A stretch of DNA of 18,974 nt from JANQKX01 sp039028695. GTDB taxonomy: Bacteria > Pseudomonadota > Alphaproteobacteria > Kiloniellales > Kiloniellaceae. Of the stretch, positions 1-6,268 are shown piece by piece. The stretch covers positions 1-18,974 of the forward strand of contig JBCCHN010000102.1 in NCBI GenBank assembly GCA_039028695.1, in the 5' to 3' direction. A model generated the notes under the pieces. The model was not told where the DNA came from. It worked only from the letters and a program-made list of their open reading frames with translations, and searched no databases. The position numbers were made by a program, and so were the translations under genes. How positions within the stretch are numbered: the stretch's first letter is position 1; every line of letters starts with the position of its first letter.

Positions 1-37
1 AAAAAAGATATAAAAAACTTCATATCAGATTGTTATT

Positions 38-59
38 ATTACATAAAAATGAATGTAAT
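38..59. promoter_or_regulatory. AT-rich dyad upstream of the lipoprotein gene
   Basis: Two perfect 7-base arms, ATTACAT at 38-44 and ATGTAAT at 53-59, are separated by 8 bases. The dyad lies in the very AT-rich 1-133 region, about 75 bases before the GTG start of the next gene. A weak -35-like TTGTTA (30-35) with TGTAAT (54-59) as a -10 overlaps it. The geometry fits an operator for a dimeric regulator, but AT-rich DNA forms such arms easily and I cannot name the regulator. Nothing else is visible in 1-133. Confidence 0.3.
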
Positions 60-133
60 GTTTCTATTTTGTTAAGGCCTGTGTGTTTTCCTAGGCAGGA
101 ATTTGGCATAACCGTATCTGAGGGCAACAGGCG

Positions 134-634
134 GTGATTAAACAATTAAAATTAGGAATGGTTCTGGCAGCGGCCATGTTCACAGTGTCGGGCTGTGTAT
201 TGCCGCCGGCCATATCCGTGGCAACCTTGGCATTGGACGTGGGCTCCTTTGCCGTCAGTGGCAAAACCATGACCGATCATGGCATCTCCCTGGTTGCGCA
301 AGAAGATTGCGCCCTGACCCGGGTGTTGGAAGGGGAGATTTGCGAAGCCTACCTGGAATATGAGGTGGCTGGCGATGTCCTGACACCTCTGCCGGCGGAA
401 AACTTTGGCATGCTGGCTGAGGATGCCAATGCGGTGTTTTGGGATGATCGTCACGTCACGGGCGGGTCGCACGAGCACGGCTTCGAGCCGCCGGTGCAGT
501 TGGTGGCAGCCCAGGCTCAGGTTGCCTACAGCTTTACTGTTGAGCCGGCGGTCGCCTCGGATGACTTGGAACTGGCGGAGGTAGCCGCCGATCAGCCCGA
601 GCCTATCCAGTACGTCCAGCTCAAAACGCGCTGA
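134..634 (+). CDS. Uncharacterised outer-membrane-type lipoprotein
   Basis: This is a 166-residue protein with a lipoprotein signal: a short basic n-region (K3, K6), a hydrophobic stretch at about 8-18, and a V-S-G-C lipobox with the acylated Cys at 21. Residue +2 is Val, not Asp, so Lol sorting would favour the outer membrane. The body carries a T-D-H-G-I-S segment (about 47-52) followed by D-C-A-L-x-R (58-63) and L-E-G-x-x-C (65-70). C59 and C70 could form a periplasmic disulfide. I recall similar TDHxxS...DCxL...C segments in small hypothetical lipoproteins of Rhodospirillales, but no function is known to me. The C-terminus is acidic and Ala/Glu/Pro-rich. The GTG start is supported by AGGG at 121-124 and by an intact signal peptide. 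The gene is monocistronic, closed by a strong terminator. Confidence 0.8.
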   Translation: MIKQLKLGMVLAAAMFTVSGCVLPPAISVATLALDVGSFAVSGKTMTDHGISLVAQEDCALTRVLEGEICEAYLEYEVAGDVLTPLPAENFGMLAEDANAVFWDDRHVTGGSHEHGFEPPVQLVAAQAQVAYSFTVEPAVASDDLELAEVAADQPEPIQYVQLKTR

Positions 635-705
635 GCCGATCCAACGCGAGAAGTTCGACTCGGTAAGCAGACCAATTTCGGCAGTTCTATAATAGTGGAT
701 CTATA

Positions 706-734
706 TCGGCGGACCCAGGCGGTCCGCCGATTTT
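706..734 (+). terminator. Rho-independent terminator after the lipoprotein gene
   Basis: A perfect 10-bp GC-rich stem (706-715 with 721-730) encloses a 5-base loop and is followed directly by TTTT and a further TT two bases on. The reverse strand has no T-tract after the hairpin, so it acts on plus-strand transcripts. It isolates the lipoprotein gene from the agmatine-deiminase-like gene downstream. Confidence 0.88.
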
Positions 735-736
735 CG

Positions 737-765
737 TTGCGCCCTGCCTGCAGCCTTGCTTAGAT
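737..765 (+). promoter_or_regulatory. Candidate sigma-70 promoter for the agmatine-deiminase-like gene
   Basis: A -35-like TTGCGC (737-742) and a -10-like TTAGAT (760-765) are separated by 17 bases and lie between the terminator and the ATG at 811. Both boxes are only partial matches. The position, the first available after the terminator, is the main support. Confidence 0.3.
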
Positions 766-810
766 TCTCGGGCAAGGAAATGCCAGACAATCATGTAGAG
801 CGGTGGTCAC

Positions 811-1821
811 ATGCCAACACCTAAAGATCTTGGGTATTTTATGCCGGCGGAGTGGGCACCTCATGACCGGTGTTGGATGGCATGGCCCTGTCGTCAGGAA
901 CGGTGGGGGGATAAGATTGATCTGGCCCGCGACTGCGTGGCGCAGATTGCCAATGCCATTGCCGATTTTGAACCCGTAACAATGTTGGCCAACCCTGAGA
1001 ATGTGGCCGAAGTGTCCCTCCGATGCGGCAGCGGGGTGAGCACCCTTCCCATGCTGCGGAACGATTCCCTGGTTAGGGATATGGGCCCCAGCTTTTTGAT
1101 TGACGGACGCGGTGGTCACGCCGGGGTTGACTGGCTGTTTGACGGCTGGTCCGAACGCATGGTGCCCTATGACTTCGACGCTGCTTTGGCGGCGGCCCTC
1201 TTGGACCACGTGGGGATGGAGCGTTTCACGCCGGACGTGGTGATGGAACCGGGTGCGTTCCATGTGGACGGTGAAGGCACGCTCATTGCAACGGAGCATA
1301 GTTTGCTCAGTTCGGGTCGGAATCAGGGTGTCACCAGCGGCGATCTTGAAGCGCTCTTGAAGGCCTACTTGGGTATCTCCAAAGTCATTTGGTTACCTCA
1401 GGGATTAGCAGAGGATTCCCGCGACCAGCCGGTGGAAGATGTGGCCCGCTTTATTGCGCCGGGTGTGGTCTTGGCCCTGACCTGTGACGATCCATCAGAT
1501 GCTAATCATACGGCCTTATCCGCGAACTTGGCCTGCCTCAAAGAATCGACTGACGCACAAGGGCGGCCCTTGCAAGTAATCGAGGTGCATCAGCCTGCGG
1601 CGACGACGGCCGATGATGGGCGCCGTCTGGGTCTCTCCTATTTGAATTTTTATATAGCCAACGGCGGGGTGGTCATGCCCGCCTTCGAGGATGGTAAGGA
1701 CGAAGCCGCCTTTGCGGCGATCCGGGCCGCCTGTCCCGAACGAGAGGTCGTCCAAATCTCAATCGTGGATCTGATGGAGGGGGCTGGTATCCACAGCATC
1801 ACCCTCCAACAGCCATCCTAG
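811..1821 (+). CDS. Agmatine-deiminase-family protein, probably catalytically inactive
   Basis: The 336-residue protein is full length for the peptidyl-arginine-deiminase/agmatine deiminase fold. Family landmarks are clear: MPAEWAPHDRCWMAWP (11-26), RDMGPSF (89-95), FHVDGEGT (150-157), and NFYIANGGVV (279-288). Active members convert agmatine to N-carbamoylputrescine using a Cys nucleophile in a G-x-x-H-C-I-T-x-Q motif near the C-terminus and a His in D-E-T-D-G-H-V-D. Here the first reads G-I-H-S-I-T (Ser329, codon AGC at 1795-1797). The second reads D-S-R-D-Q-P-V-E (202-209), so His is Pro207 and the following Asp is Glu209. The frame is otherwise intact. I infer a pseudoenzyme or an altered activity. 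No aguB (N-carbamoylputrescine amidase), the usual partner, is in the window. The Shine-Dalgarno is weak. The family assignment is firm; the present function is unknown. Confidence 0.85.
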   Translation: MPTPKDLGYFMPAEWAPHDRCWMAWPCRQERWGDKIDLARDCVAQIANAIADFEPVTMLANPENVAEVSLRCGSGVSTLPMLRNDSLVRDMGPSFLIDGRGGHAGVDWLFDGWSERMVPYDFDAALAAALLDHVGMERFTPDVVMEPGAFHVDGEGTLIATEHSLLSSGRNQGVTSGDLEALLKAYLGISKVIWLPQGLAEDSRDQPVEDVARFIAPGVVLALTCDDPSDANHTALSANLACLKESTDAQGRPLQVIEVHQPAATTADDGRRLGLSYLNFYIANGGVVMPAFEDGKDEAAFAAIRAACPEREVVQISIVDLMEGAGIHSITLQQPS

Positions 1822-1851
1822 TAACTGCCTCCCTAATTTCGTAATTGGGCG

Positions 1852-2817
1852 TTAAACCACCCGATTCGGCAGGTCCTTGCCGGCAAAAAAGGCGTCCAGG
1901 TTATCCATGACCATGAAGCCCATGGCATTGCGGGTCTCGATGGTGGCACTTCCCATGTGCGGCAGGATGTAGGCGTTATCTAGCTCTCTGTAGCCGGGGT
2001 GAATGTTGGGTTCGCCCTGGAACACATCCAGGCCCGCCGCGGCCAATCGGCCGGATTTGAGGGCCGCGATCAGGGCATCGTCATCCACAACCGGGCCGCG
2101 GGCGGTGTTCACCACGATGGCGTTTTCCGGCATCAGGGCGATCCGCTCCGCATTCAAGAACTTGATGGTATCGGGTGTGGCTGGACAGTGCAGGGTGAGA
2201 AAATCGGACACGCCCAACAAGGCCTCCGGGGTCTCGTGATAGACGGCGCCCTCTTCTTTCTCGGGGGGTAGTCGGAATTGGTCGGCGTAGTGGATTTCCA
2301 TATCAAAGCCGCGCGCTTTTTTGGCGACAGCTTGACCGATCCGCCCCATGCCTAAGACGCCCAATCGTTTGCCGCTGACTTGAAGGCCCATGAGCTGGGT
2401 CGGCGCCCAACCGCTCCAGCTATCGGTCCGCAAGATCTTCTGGCCTTCATAAGCCCGGCGCGCGGCAGCCAGCACCAGGAAAAAGGCCAACTCGGCCGTT
2501 GCGTCCGTCAAGACGTTGGGCGTATGAGTGACGGGACGACCGGCGGCCTTGGCCGCCTCCAGGTCGATGTGATCGAAGCCCACGGAAATCGTGCTGATGA
2601 TGCGTACGCTGTCAGGCAACTCGGCAATGAGGCTGGCGTCAATCTTATCCGTCGGGGTGCAGATCATGCCGTCACACCCTTGGGCCAGGCTCAACAGCTC
2701 CTCACGAGAATAGGGTCGATCTTCGGCATTCTTTTTGGGCAGGTAGTCCCGGTCCAAGCGCGCTTCCACATCATCGGGCAGGCGGCGGGTCACAAGAATG
2801 GTAGGTTTCTCAGCCAT
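1852..2817 (-). CDS. D-2-hydroxyacid dehydrogenase, glyoxylate/hydroxypyruvate reductase (glycerate dehydrogenase) type
   Basis: The 321-residue protein is an NAD(P)H-dependent cytosolic oxidoreductase that should interconvert glyoxylate/glycolate or hydroxypyruvate/D-glycerate. The Rossmann motif G-M-G-R-I-G is at 156-161. The catalytic triad of the family is intact: Arg240 in NTARGPVVDD, Glu269 in VFQGEP and His287 in LPHMGSA. The C-terminal AGKDLPNRVV is typical of the GyaR/GRHPR branch, as is the APTQLMG segment before the cofactor domain. The substrate is inferred from family resemblance; formate, phosphoglycerate or other 2-keto-acid dehydrogenases are less likely at this length. It is convergent with the agmatine-deiminase-like gene (30 bases between stops) and divergent from eipB. 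The only Shine-Dalgarno visible (GGAG about 13 bases before ATG) is distant. Confidence 0.88.
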   Translation of the reverse strand: MAEKPTILVTRRLPDDVEARLDRDYLPKKNAEDRPYSREELLSLAQGCDGMICTPTDKIDASLIAELPDSVRIISTISVGFDHIDLEAAKAAGRPVTHTPNVLTDATAELAFFLVLAAARRAYEGQKILRTDSWSGWAPTQLMGLQVSGKRLGVLGMGRIGQAVAKKARGFDMEIHYADQFRLPPEKEEGAVYHETPEALLGVSDFLTLHCPATPDTIKFLNAERIALMPENAIVVNTARGPVVDDDALIAALKSGRLAAAGLDVFQGEPNIHPGYRELDNAYILPHMGSATIETRNAMGFMVMDNLDAFFAGKDLPNRVV

Positions 2818-2900
2818 TTTCTGTTCACATCTCCAGGTGGGGTAGGTCGGTTGGCATCCTTAATCCGAAGGGGCCGCCCAGCGCAAGCTGTCCAAGACCG

Positions 2901-2925
2901 GAAAATAGGTGTATGCCTTATTTTC
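2901..2925. promoter_or_regulatory. Dyad between the dehydrogenase gene and eipB
   Basis: GAAAATA (2901-2907) is matched by TATTTTC (2919-2925). The symmetry continues inward as GG/CC with a one-base bulge around a six-base centre. It sits 38 bases before the eipB ATG in a 146-base divergent intergenic region, where an operator for either gene would be expected. A weak hairpin in the eipB leader is the alternative. No regulator can be named from the sequence. Confidence 0.35.
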
Positions 2926-2963
2926 TTATGAAATCACATGTTTAAGATCACGAGGCGATCTGA

Positions 2964-3809
2964 ATGCGAAATCTTCCGATCCATAATGTCCGAAATGCGA
3001 CCCTGGCCGGCGTTATGGCGGTTTTCTGGTGTGTGGCGGGCCCCGGGGATGCGGCGGCTGCGGCCCTGGTCAAGCCCCACCGGGCTGTCTACGAGCTGCA
3101 TTTGGGGGCTCGTACGGCCGATTCGACGGTGACCAATGCCCGGGGAAAGTTGGAATTTGAGTGGAACGATGTTTGCGATGGCTGGACCATAAGCCATCGC
3201 TCGCGCATCGCGTTGGATCACACAACAGGGCGAGTCGACGATTTTGTTTGGATATTCGATTCCTGGGAGGACAAGGCCGGCGAGAACTATCGCTTTTTTG
3301 TTCGGGAAGCAGCCGGTGGCCGTCCGGTGACGGAAACCCGCGGCAAGGCCCAGTTAGACCCGTCCGGGGGTGGTTTGGCGGTCTATAGCTTGCCCGAAGA
3401 GCGGGAAGTTCCCTTACCCGAGGGAACCGTCTTTCCCGGTTTTCACACCTTGTTGGTGATGGAGACCGCGGAAACGGGAGACTTTCCGTTGTGGCGTTTC
3501 GTCTTTGATGGCAATGGGGATGATGGTTTGTTTGGCATTTCCGCCGTGGCCATGGAATCTTTTTCGGCCGGTACGGTGCCGCAGCCAGGGGCCGCGATCT
3601 TGGACAGTGAGAAGGCCTGGCGGTTCCACCTGGCCATTTACGGCTTGGACGACCGTGTCGCCGAACCGGAACAAGAGCAAATCCTGCGACTCTTTGCCAA
3701 TGGCGTCGCCGACCAACTGGAATTCGACTATGGGGATTTCACCCTGGATGGGCGCCTGAGCGAACTGGAGTTTTTGCCGGATCCCGGCTGTCAGGAGTCG
3801 GACGAGTAA
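2964..3809 (+). CDS. eipB: EipB-family (DUF1849) periplasmic envelope-integrity protein
   Basis: The 281-residue secreted protein has a signal peptide (hydrophobic about 13-26, likely cleavage in the Ala-rich run at 30-34). The mature protein starts with the family hallmark H-R-A-V-Y-E-L (39-45), then A-R-G-K-L-E-F-E (59-66) and V-C-D-G-W-T (70-75). In Brucella EipB, a spiral-shaped periplasmic protein needed for envelope integrity, one disulfide joins a Cys near residue 70 to one near the C-terminus. Here Cys71 and Cys276 sit in the equivalent places and are the only Cys residues outside the signal peptide. The ATG is preceded by GAGG (2952-2955) at 8 bases. The last 19 bases overlap the end of dinB on the other strand, so no separate terminator exists. 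Length and motifs fit the family throughout. Confidence 0.85.
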   Translation: MRNLPIHNVRNATLAGVMAVFWCVAGPGDAAAAALVKPHRAVYELHLGARTADSTVTNARGKLEFEWNDVCDGWTISHRSRIALDHTTGRVDDFVWIFDSWEDKAGENYRFFVREAAGGRPVTETRGKAQLDPSGGGLAVYSLPEEREVPLPEGTVFPGFHTLLVMETAETGDFPLWRFVFDGNGDDGLFGISAVAMESFSAGTVPQPGAAILDSEKAWRFHLAIYGLDDRVAEPEQEQILRLFANGVADQLEFDYGDFTLDGRLSELEFLPDPGCQESDE

Positions 3810-5122
3810 TCTCTGGGTATTGGAGATTCGCGCGGTTCCTTTAACTTTTTGCCTTTAAACGCACGACCCTTCACGATCGAGTTTTTGCCCAAGCGGTCCC
3901 TTACCTTGTCGATGGTTTGTTCGACTTTGCGTCGCTTGCCCTTGTCCGGATCCAATAGGTCTGGTGGGTCGGCGAGATGGGCATCGCAAAGATCCGCGCA
4001 GCCCACGCCGATGAGCCGAAACAAGCGACCGTCTGCCTCTTTTTGTAAAAGGGGTAGGGACTCTCGATAAATCTCCTCTGCAATTTGTGTCGGAGCCAAC
4101 AGCTTGCGGCTCCGCGAGATCAGCCTGAAGTCGGTGGTTTTCAGTTTCAGCGTGACGGTGCCGCCGGCCAGTCCAGCGGTCTTCAGCCGCCGCGAAACCG
4201 TTTCGCACAGGGGCCACAAGGTCCGGCGCAGTGCATCCAATTGGCACATATCTTCAAAGAAGGTGGTTTCTGAGGAAATGCTCTTGGTCGGCGCACGCGG
4301 ATCCACTTTGCGATTATCCTGGCCCCGAGAAAAGCGGTGGAGCCGTCGCCCCATGGAGCCATAGCGGGCAATCAATTCATGTTCGTCGTAACGCCATAAG
4401 TCCTTGATCTTATATATGCCGCCTTCTTCCAGGGTTCTTTTCAGGCTTTTGCCCACACCCCAGATGAGGCTGACCGGTTGCTCGGCCAAAAAGGGGACGG
4501 CATCTTCCCGTCCCAAGATCGCAAAGCCCCGCGGTTTGTCCAAATCTGAGGCGATCTTGGCGAGGAATTTATTGTAGCTCAGCCCAATCGAGGCACTAAT
4601 CTCCGTCTCAGCCTCAATACGCTTGATCAGGGCGGCGAGGGACTGGGCGGGGCTAAGCCCGTGCACCCGCTCGGTTCCGCTTAGATCCAAAAAGGCCTCG
4701 TCAATGGATAAAGGCTCAACCAGGGGCGTGAGATCCCGCATCATCTTGCGGATTTGTCGCCCGACCGCCTGATATTTGGTCATGTTAGGGGGAATCACGG
4801 TGGCGTCCGGACAAGCCTTGAGGGCCTTAAACATGGGCATGGCCGAGTGAATGCCGTAAAGGCGGGCCGTATAACAGGCCGTTGATACGACGCCCCGCTT
4901 GGAACCGCCGACGATGACGGGGCGGTCCCTTAAATCCGGATTATCCCGCTTCTCAATCGCGGCGTAAAAGGCGTCACAATCCATATGGGCAATGGTGAGG
5001 CTGTCCAGCTCCTTGTGACAGACAACGCGAAATGAGCGGCAATGGGGGCAGCGAAGAGGAGCGCCGTCACTTTGTGAGCGGGTCGGCATCTTCCTCAAAC
5101 AGTCGCGGCACAGACAAGACAT
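3791..5122 (-). CDS. dinB: DNA polymerase IV (Y-family) with N-terminal zinc ribbon
   Basis: This is a 443-residue translesion polymerase. An N-terminal C-x2-C (Cys5, Cys8) and C-x2-C (Cys25, Cys28) pair precedes the catalytic core, a putative zinc ribbon that I recall in alphaproteobacterial DinB. The palm follows, with H-M-D-C-D-A-F-Y (46-53) and S-I-D-E-A-F (139-144), giving catalytic Asp48, Asp141 and Glu142. The core continues with G-L-S-Y-N-K-F-L-A-K-I-A-S-D (180-193), the W-G-V-G-K HhH segment (221-225), and a little-finger domain to about 375. I see no clear C-terminal clamp-binding peptide. An upstream ATG (5203) is open in frame, but that start would run about 70 bases into the ROK gene and adds residues unlike DinB. 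The ATG at 5122 has AAGG at 8 bases and begins just before the first Cys pair. It likely forms one transcript with the ROK kinase. Confidence 0.9.
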   Translation of the reverse strand: MSCLCRDCLRKMPTRSQSDGAPLRCPHCRSFRVVCHKELDSLTIAHMDCDAFYAAIEKRDNPDLRDRPVIVGGSKRGVVSTACYTARLYGIHSAMPMFKALKACPDATVIPPNMTKYQAVGRQIRKMMRDLTPLVEPLSIDEAFLDLSGTERVHGLSPAQSLAALIKRIEAETEISASIGLSYNKFLAKIASDLDKPRGFAILGREDAVPFLAEQPVSLIWGVGKSLKRTLEEGGIYKIKDLWRYDEHELIARYGSMGRRLHRFSRGQDNRKVDPRAPTKSISSETTFFEDMCQLDALRRTLWPLCETVSRRLKTAGLAGGTVTLKLKTTDFRLISRSRKLLAPTQIAEEIYRESLPLLQKEADGRLFRLIGVGCADLCDAHLADPPDLLDPDKGKRRKVEQTIDKVRDRLGKNSIVKGRAFKGKKLKEPRESPIPRDYSSDS

Positions 5123-5130
5123 TACCGCTG

Positions 5131-5134
5131 CCTT
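5131..5134 (-). promoter_or_regulatory. dinB ribosome binding site overlapping the ROK stop codon
   Basis: On the minus strand the sequence reads GGGGTAAGG, then 8 bases, then ATG (5122). The TAA in it is the ROK stop codon (5135-5133), so the AAGG shares two bases with the stop. This fixes the dinB start at 5122 and suggests translational coupling of the two genes. Confidence 0.6.
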
Positions 5135-6062
5135 ACCCCTGGGGATCCACTGGCTCAGCCGGCCAGAGCCTCGCAGCCCCCCGCACGCCGCTTGAGTCAC
5201 CATGCTGGGGCGGCAAAATCTGGGTCGTTACCCTGTCCGAGAAGACGAAAGGTCGTATCAGGCCCGGCAGGTTCTGGTAAAGCTCCTTTTGGTTGCTCAG
5301 GCCACCGCCCAGAACAATGACGTCTGGGTCGAGCAGGTTGACGACACTTGCCAGACTGCGGGCCAATCGACTCTGATAGCGTTGAACCGACTCTTTTGCA
5401 TGAGGCTCTCCTTGCGCGGCAGCTTGCCAGAGGGTTTCGGCGGTCAAGGTGGCGCTGGCCTCAGACGGCGCGTGACGCAGGTGATCTTGAACCATGCCGG
5501 GGCCGGACAATAGGGTTTCCAGACAACCTCTTTTCCCACAATAGCACGGCGGTCCCGGAAGCTCCTCACGCTCTGGCCAGGGCAGGGGATTGTGACCCCA
5601 CTCCCCGGCGATGGCGTTTTGCCCCGAGACCAATTGACCCTTGATCACCAGCCCACCTCCCATGCCGGTTCCTAAAATGATGCCAAAGACGCCACTTGCC
5701 CCCTGTCCACTGCCGTCCAGGGCTTCTGAAAGGGCAAAGCAATTGGCGTCATTTTCCACCTTTATGGCGCGCGCCAACAGGTTTTCCAAATCTTCCTTCA
5801 GGCGATGGCCGATGAGGCAGGTGGAATTTGCGTTTTTGACCTTACCAGTTACGGGTGAAATTGCACCGGGAATACCAATTCCGATGGTGCAGCTCTCGCC
5901 AGCCATTGCTTCTATCTCCAGGGCCAATTGCCTGACCTTATCCATTGTGGCGTGGTAATTGCCTTTAGGAGTTAGGACTCTTTTCCTTTGGACCACCTGA
6001 TCATGGCGATCCATGAGTATGGCTTCAATTTTGGTGCCTCCCAGGTCCACACCCATACGCAT
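5133..6062 (-). CDS. mak: ROK-family sugar kinase, Mak-type fructokinase
   Basis: The 309-residue protein is an ATP-dependent hexokinase of the ROK family, probably phosphorylating fructose to fructose-6-phosphate. The phosphate-binding D-L-G-G-T-K is at 6-11. The catalytic Asp105 lies in E-N-D-A-N (103-107), and G-T-G-M-G-G-G is at 131-137. The structural zinc site has His157 (G-E-W-G-H-N-P-L) with Cys173, Cys175 and Cys180 (P-C-Y-C-G-K-R-G-C). K-N-A-N-S-T (76-81), D-P-D-V-I-V-L-G-G-G (245-254) and H-G-D-S-S-G-V-R-G-A-A (287-297) closely match E. coli Mak as I remember it. N-acetylglucosamine kinase (NagK) is the main alternative. dinB starts 10 bases after the stop. A LexA-like site lies about 90 bases upstream. 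No sugar transporter or catabolic gene is adjacent, which is unusual for a ROK kinase. Confidence 0.85.
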   Translation of the reverse strand: MRMGVDLGGTKIEAILMDRHDQVVQRKRVLTPKGNYHATMDKVRQLALEIEAMAGESCTIGIGIPGAISPVTGKVKNANSTCLIGHRLKEDLENLLARAIKVENDANCFALSEALDGSGQGASGVFGIILGTGMGGGLVIKGQLVSGQNAIAGEWGHNPLPWPEREELPGPPCYCGKRGCLETLLSGPGMVQDHLRHAPSEASATLTAETLWQAAAQGEPHAKESVQRYQSRLARSLASVVNLLDPDVIVLGGGLSNQKELYQNLPGLIRPFVFSDRVTTQILPPQHGDSSGVRGAARLWPAEPVDPQG

Positions 6063-6134
6063 AAATCGGCTCCATGACTTGCAAAGTCTTATCCTGCCAT
6101 TAATGGAAAGCTTACAAAATATTAACTTTAGCCG

Positions 6135-6164
6135 CCTATACCGGTTCTAGAACATGGCCGGAAA
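6135..6164 (-). promoter_or_regulatory. Candidate promoter and LexA-like box for the ROK kinase-dinB pair
   Basis: Read on the minus strand, 6164-6150 is TTTC-N7-GTTC, one base from the alphaproteobacterial LexA consensus GTTC-N7-GTTC. A weak -35 (TTCCGG, 6163-6158) and a -10-like TATAGG (6140-6135) are spaced 17 bases apart, placing the site across the promoter spacer. The inner half-site is also part of a perfect palindrome, GTTCTAGAAC (6144-6153). DinB is a common SOS target, which raises plausibility, but the match is imperfect and the promoter boxes are weak. Confidence 0.4.
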
Positions 6165-6268
6165 ACCTCCGCAATTTTGCAGATGGATTTTGGTGTTAAA
6201 TCTTAAAAGTGGCGAGTAAGCCATTGTTTTGGCGAAAGAAGAAAGTCCTGGGAAAGTAGAAACGCGCT

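Noticed and set aside
1831..1849. Hairpin between the convergent agmatine-deiminase-like and dehydrogenase genes
   Set aside because: The stem is only CCC plus AATT with a bulge, and no T-tract follows on either strand.
2380..2931. Plus-strand open frame opposite the dehydrogenase gene
   Set aside because: The minus-strand protein has all catalytic residues, and the antisense translation shows no domain or signal peptide.
3808..3828. 6-bp hairpin just after the eipB stop
   Set aside because: It is AT-rich, has a 9-base loop and no T-tract, and lies within dinB coding sequence.
5123..5203. Upstream in-frame start for dinB giving 27 extra residues
   Set aside because: It would overlap the end of the ROK gene by about 70 bases, and the added residues precede the normal beginning of the zinc-ribbon DinB. 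ATG 5122 has a good Shine-Dalgarno.
6096..6206. Several TTAA words upstream of divK, possible CtrA boxes
   Set aside because: CtrA sites need TTAA-N7-TTAA. The TTAA words here are 22 and 7 bases apart (start to start), and TTAA-N8-TTAC has the wrong spacing.
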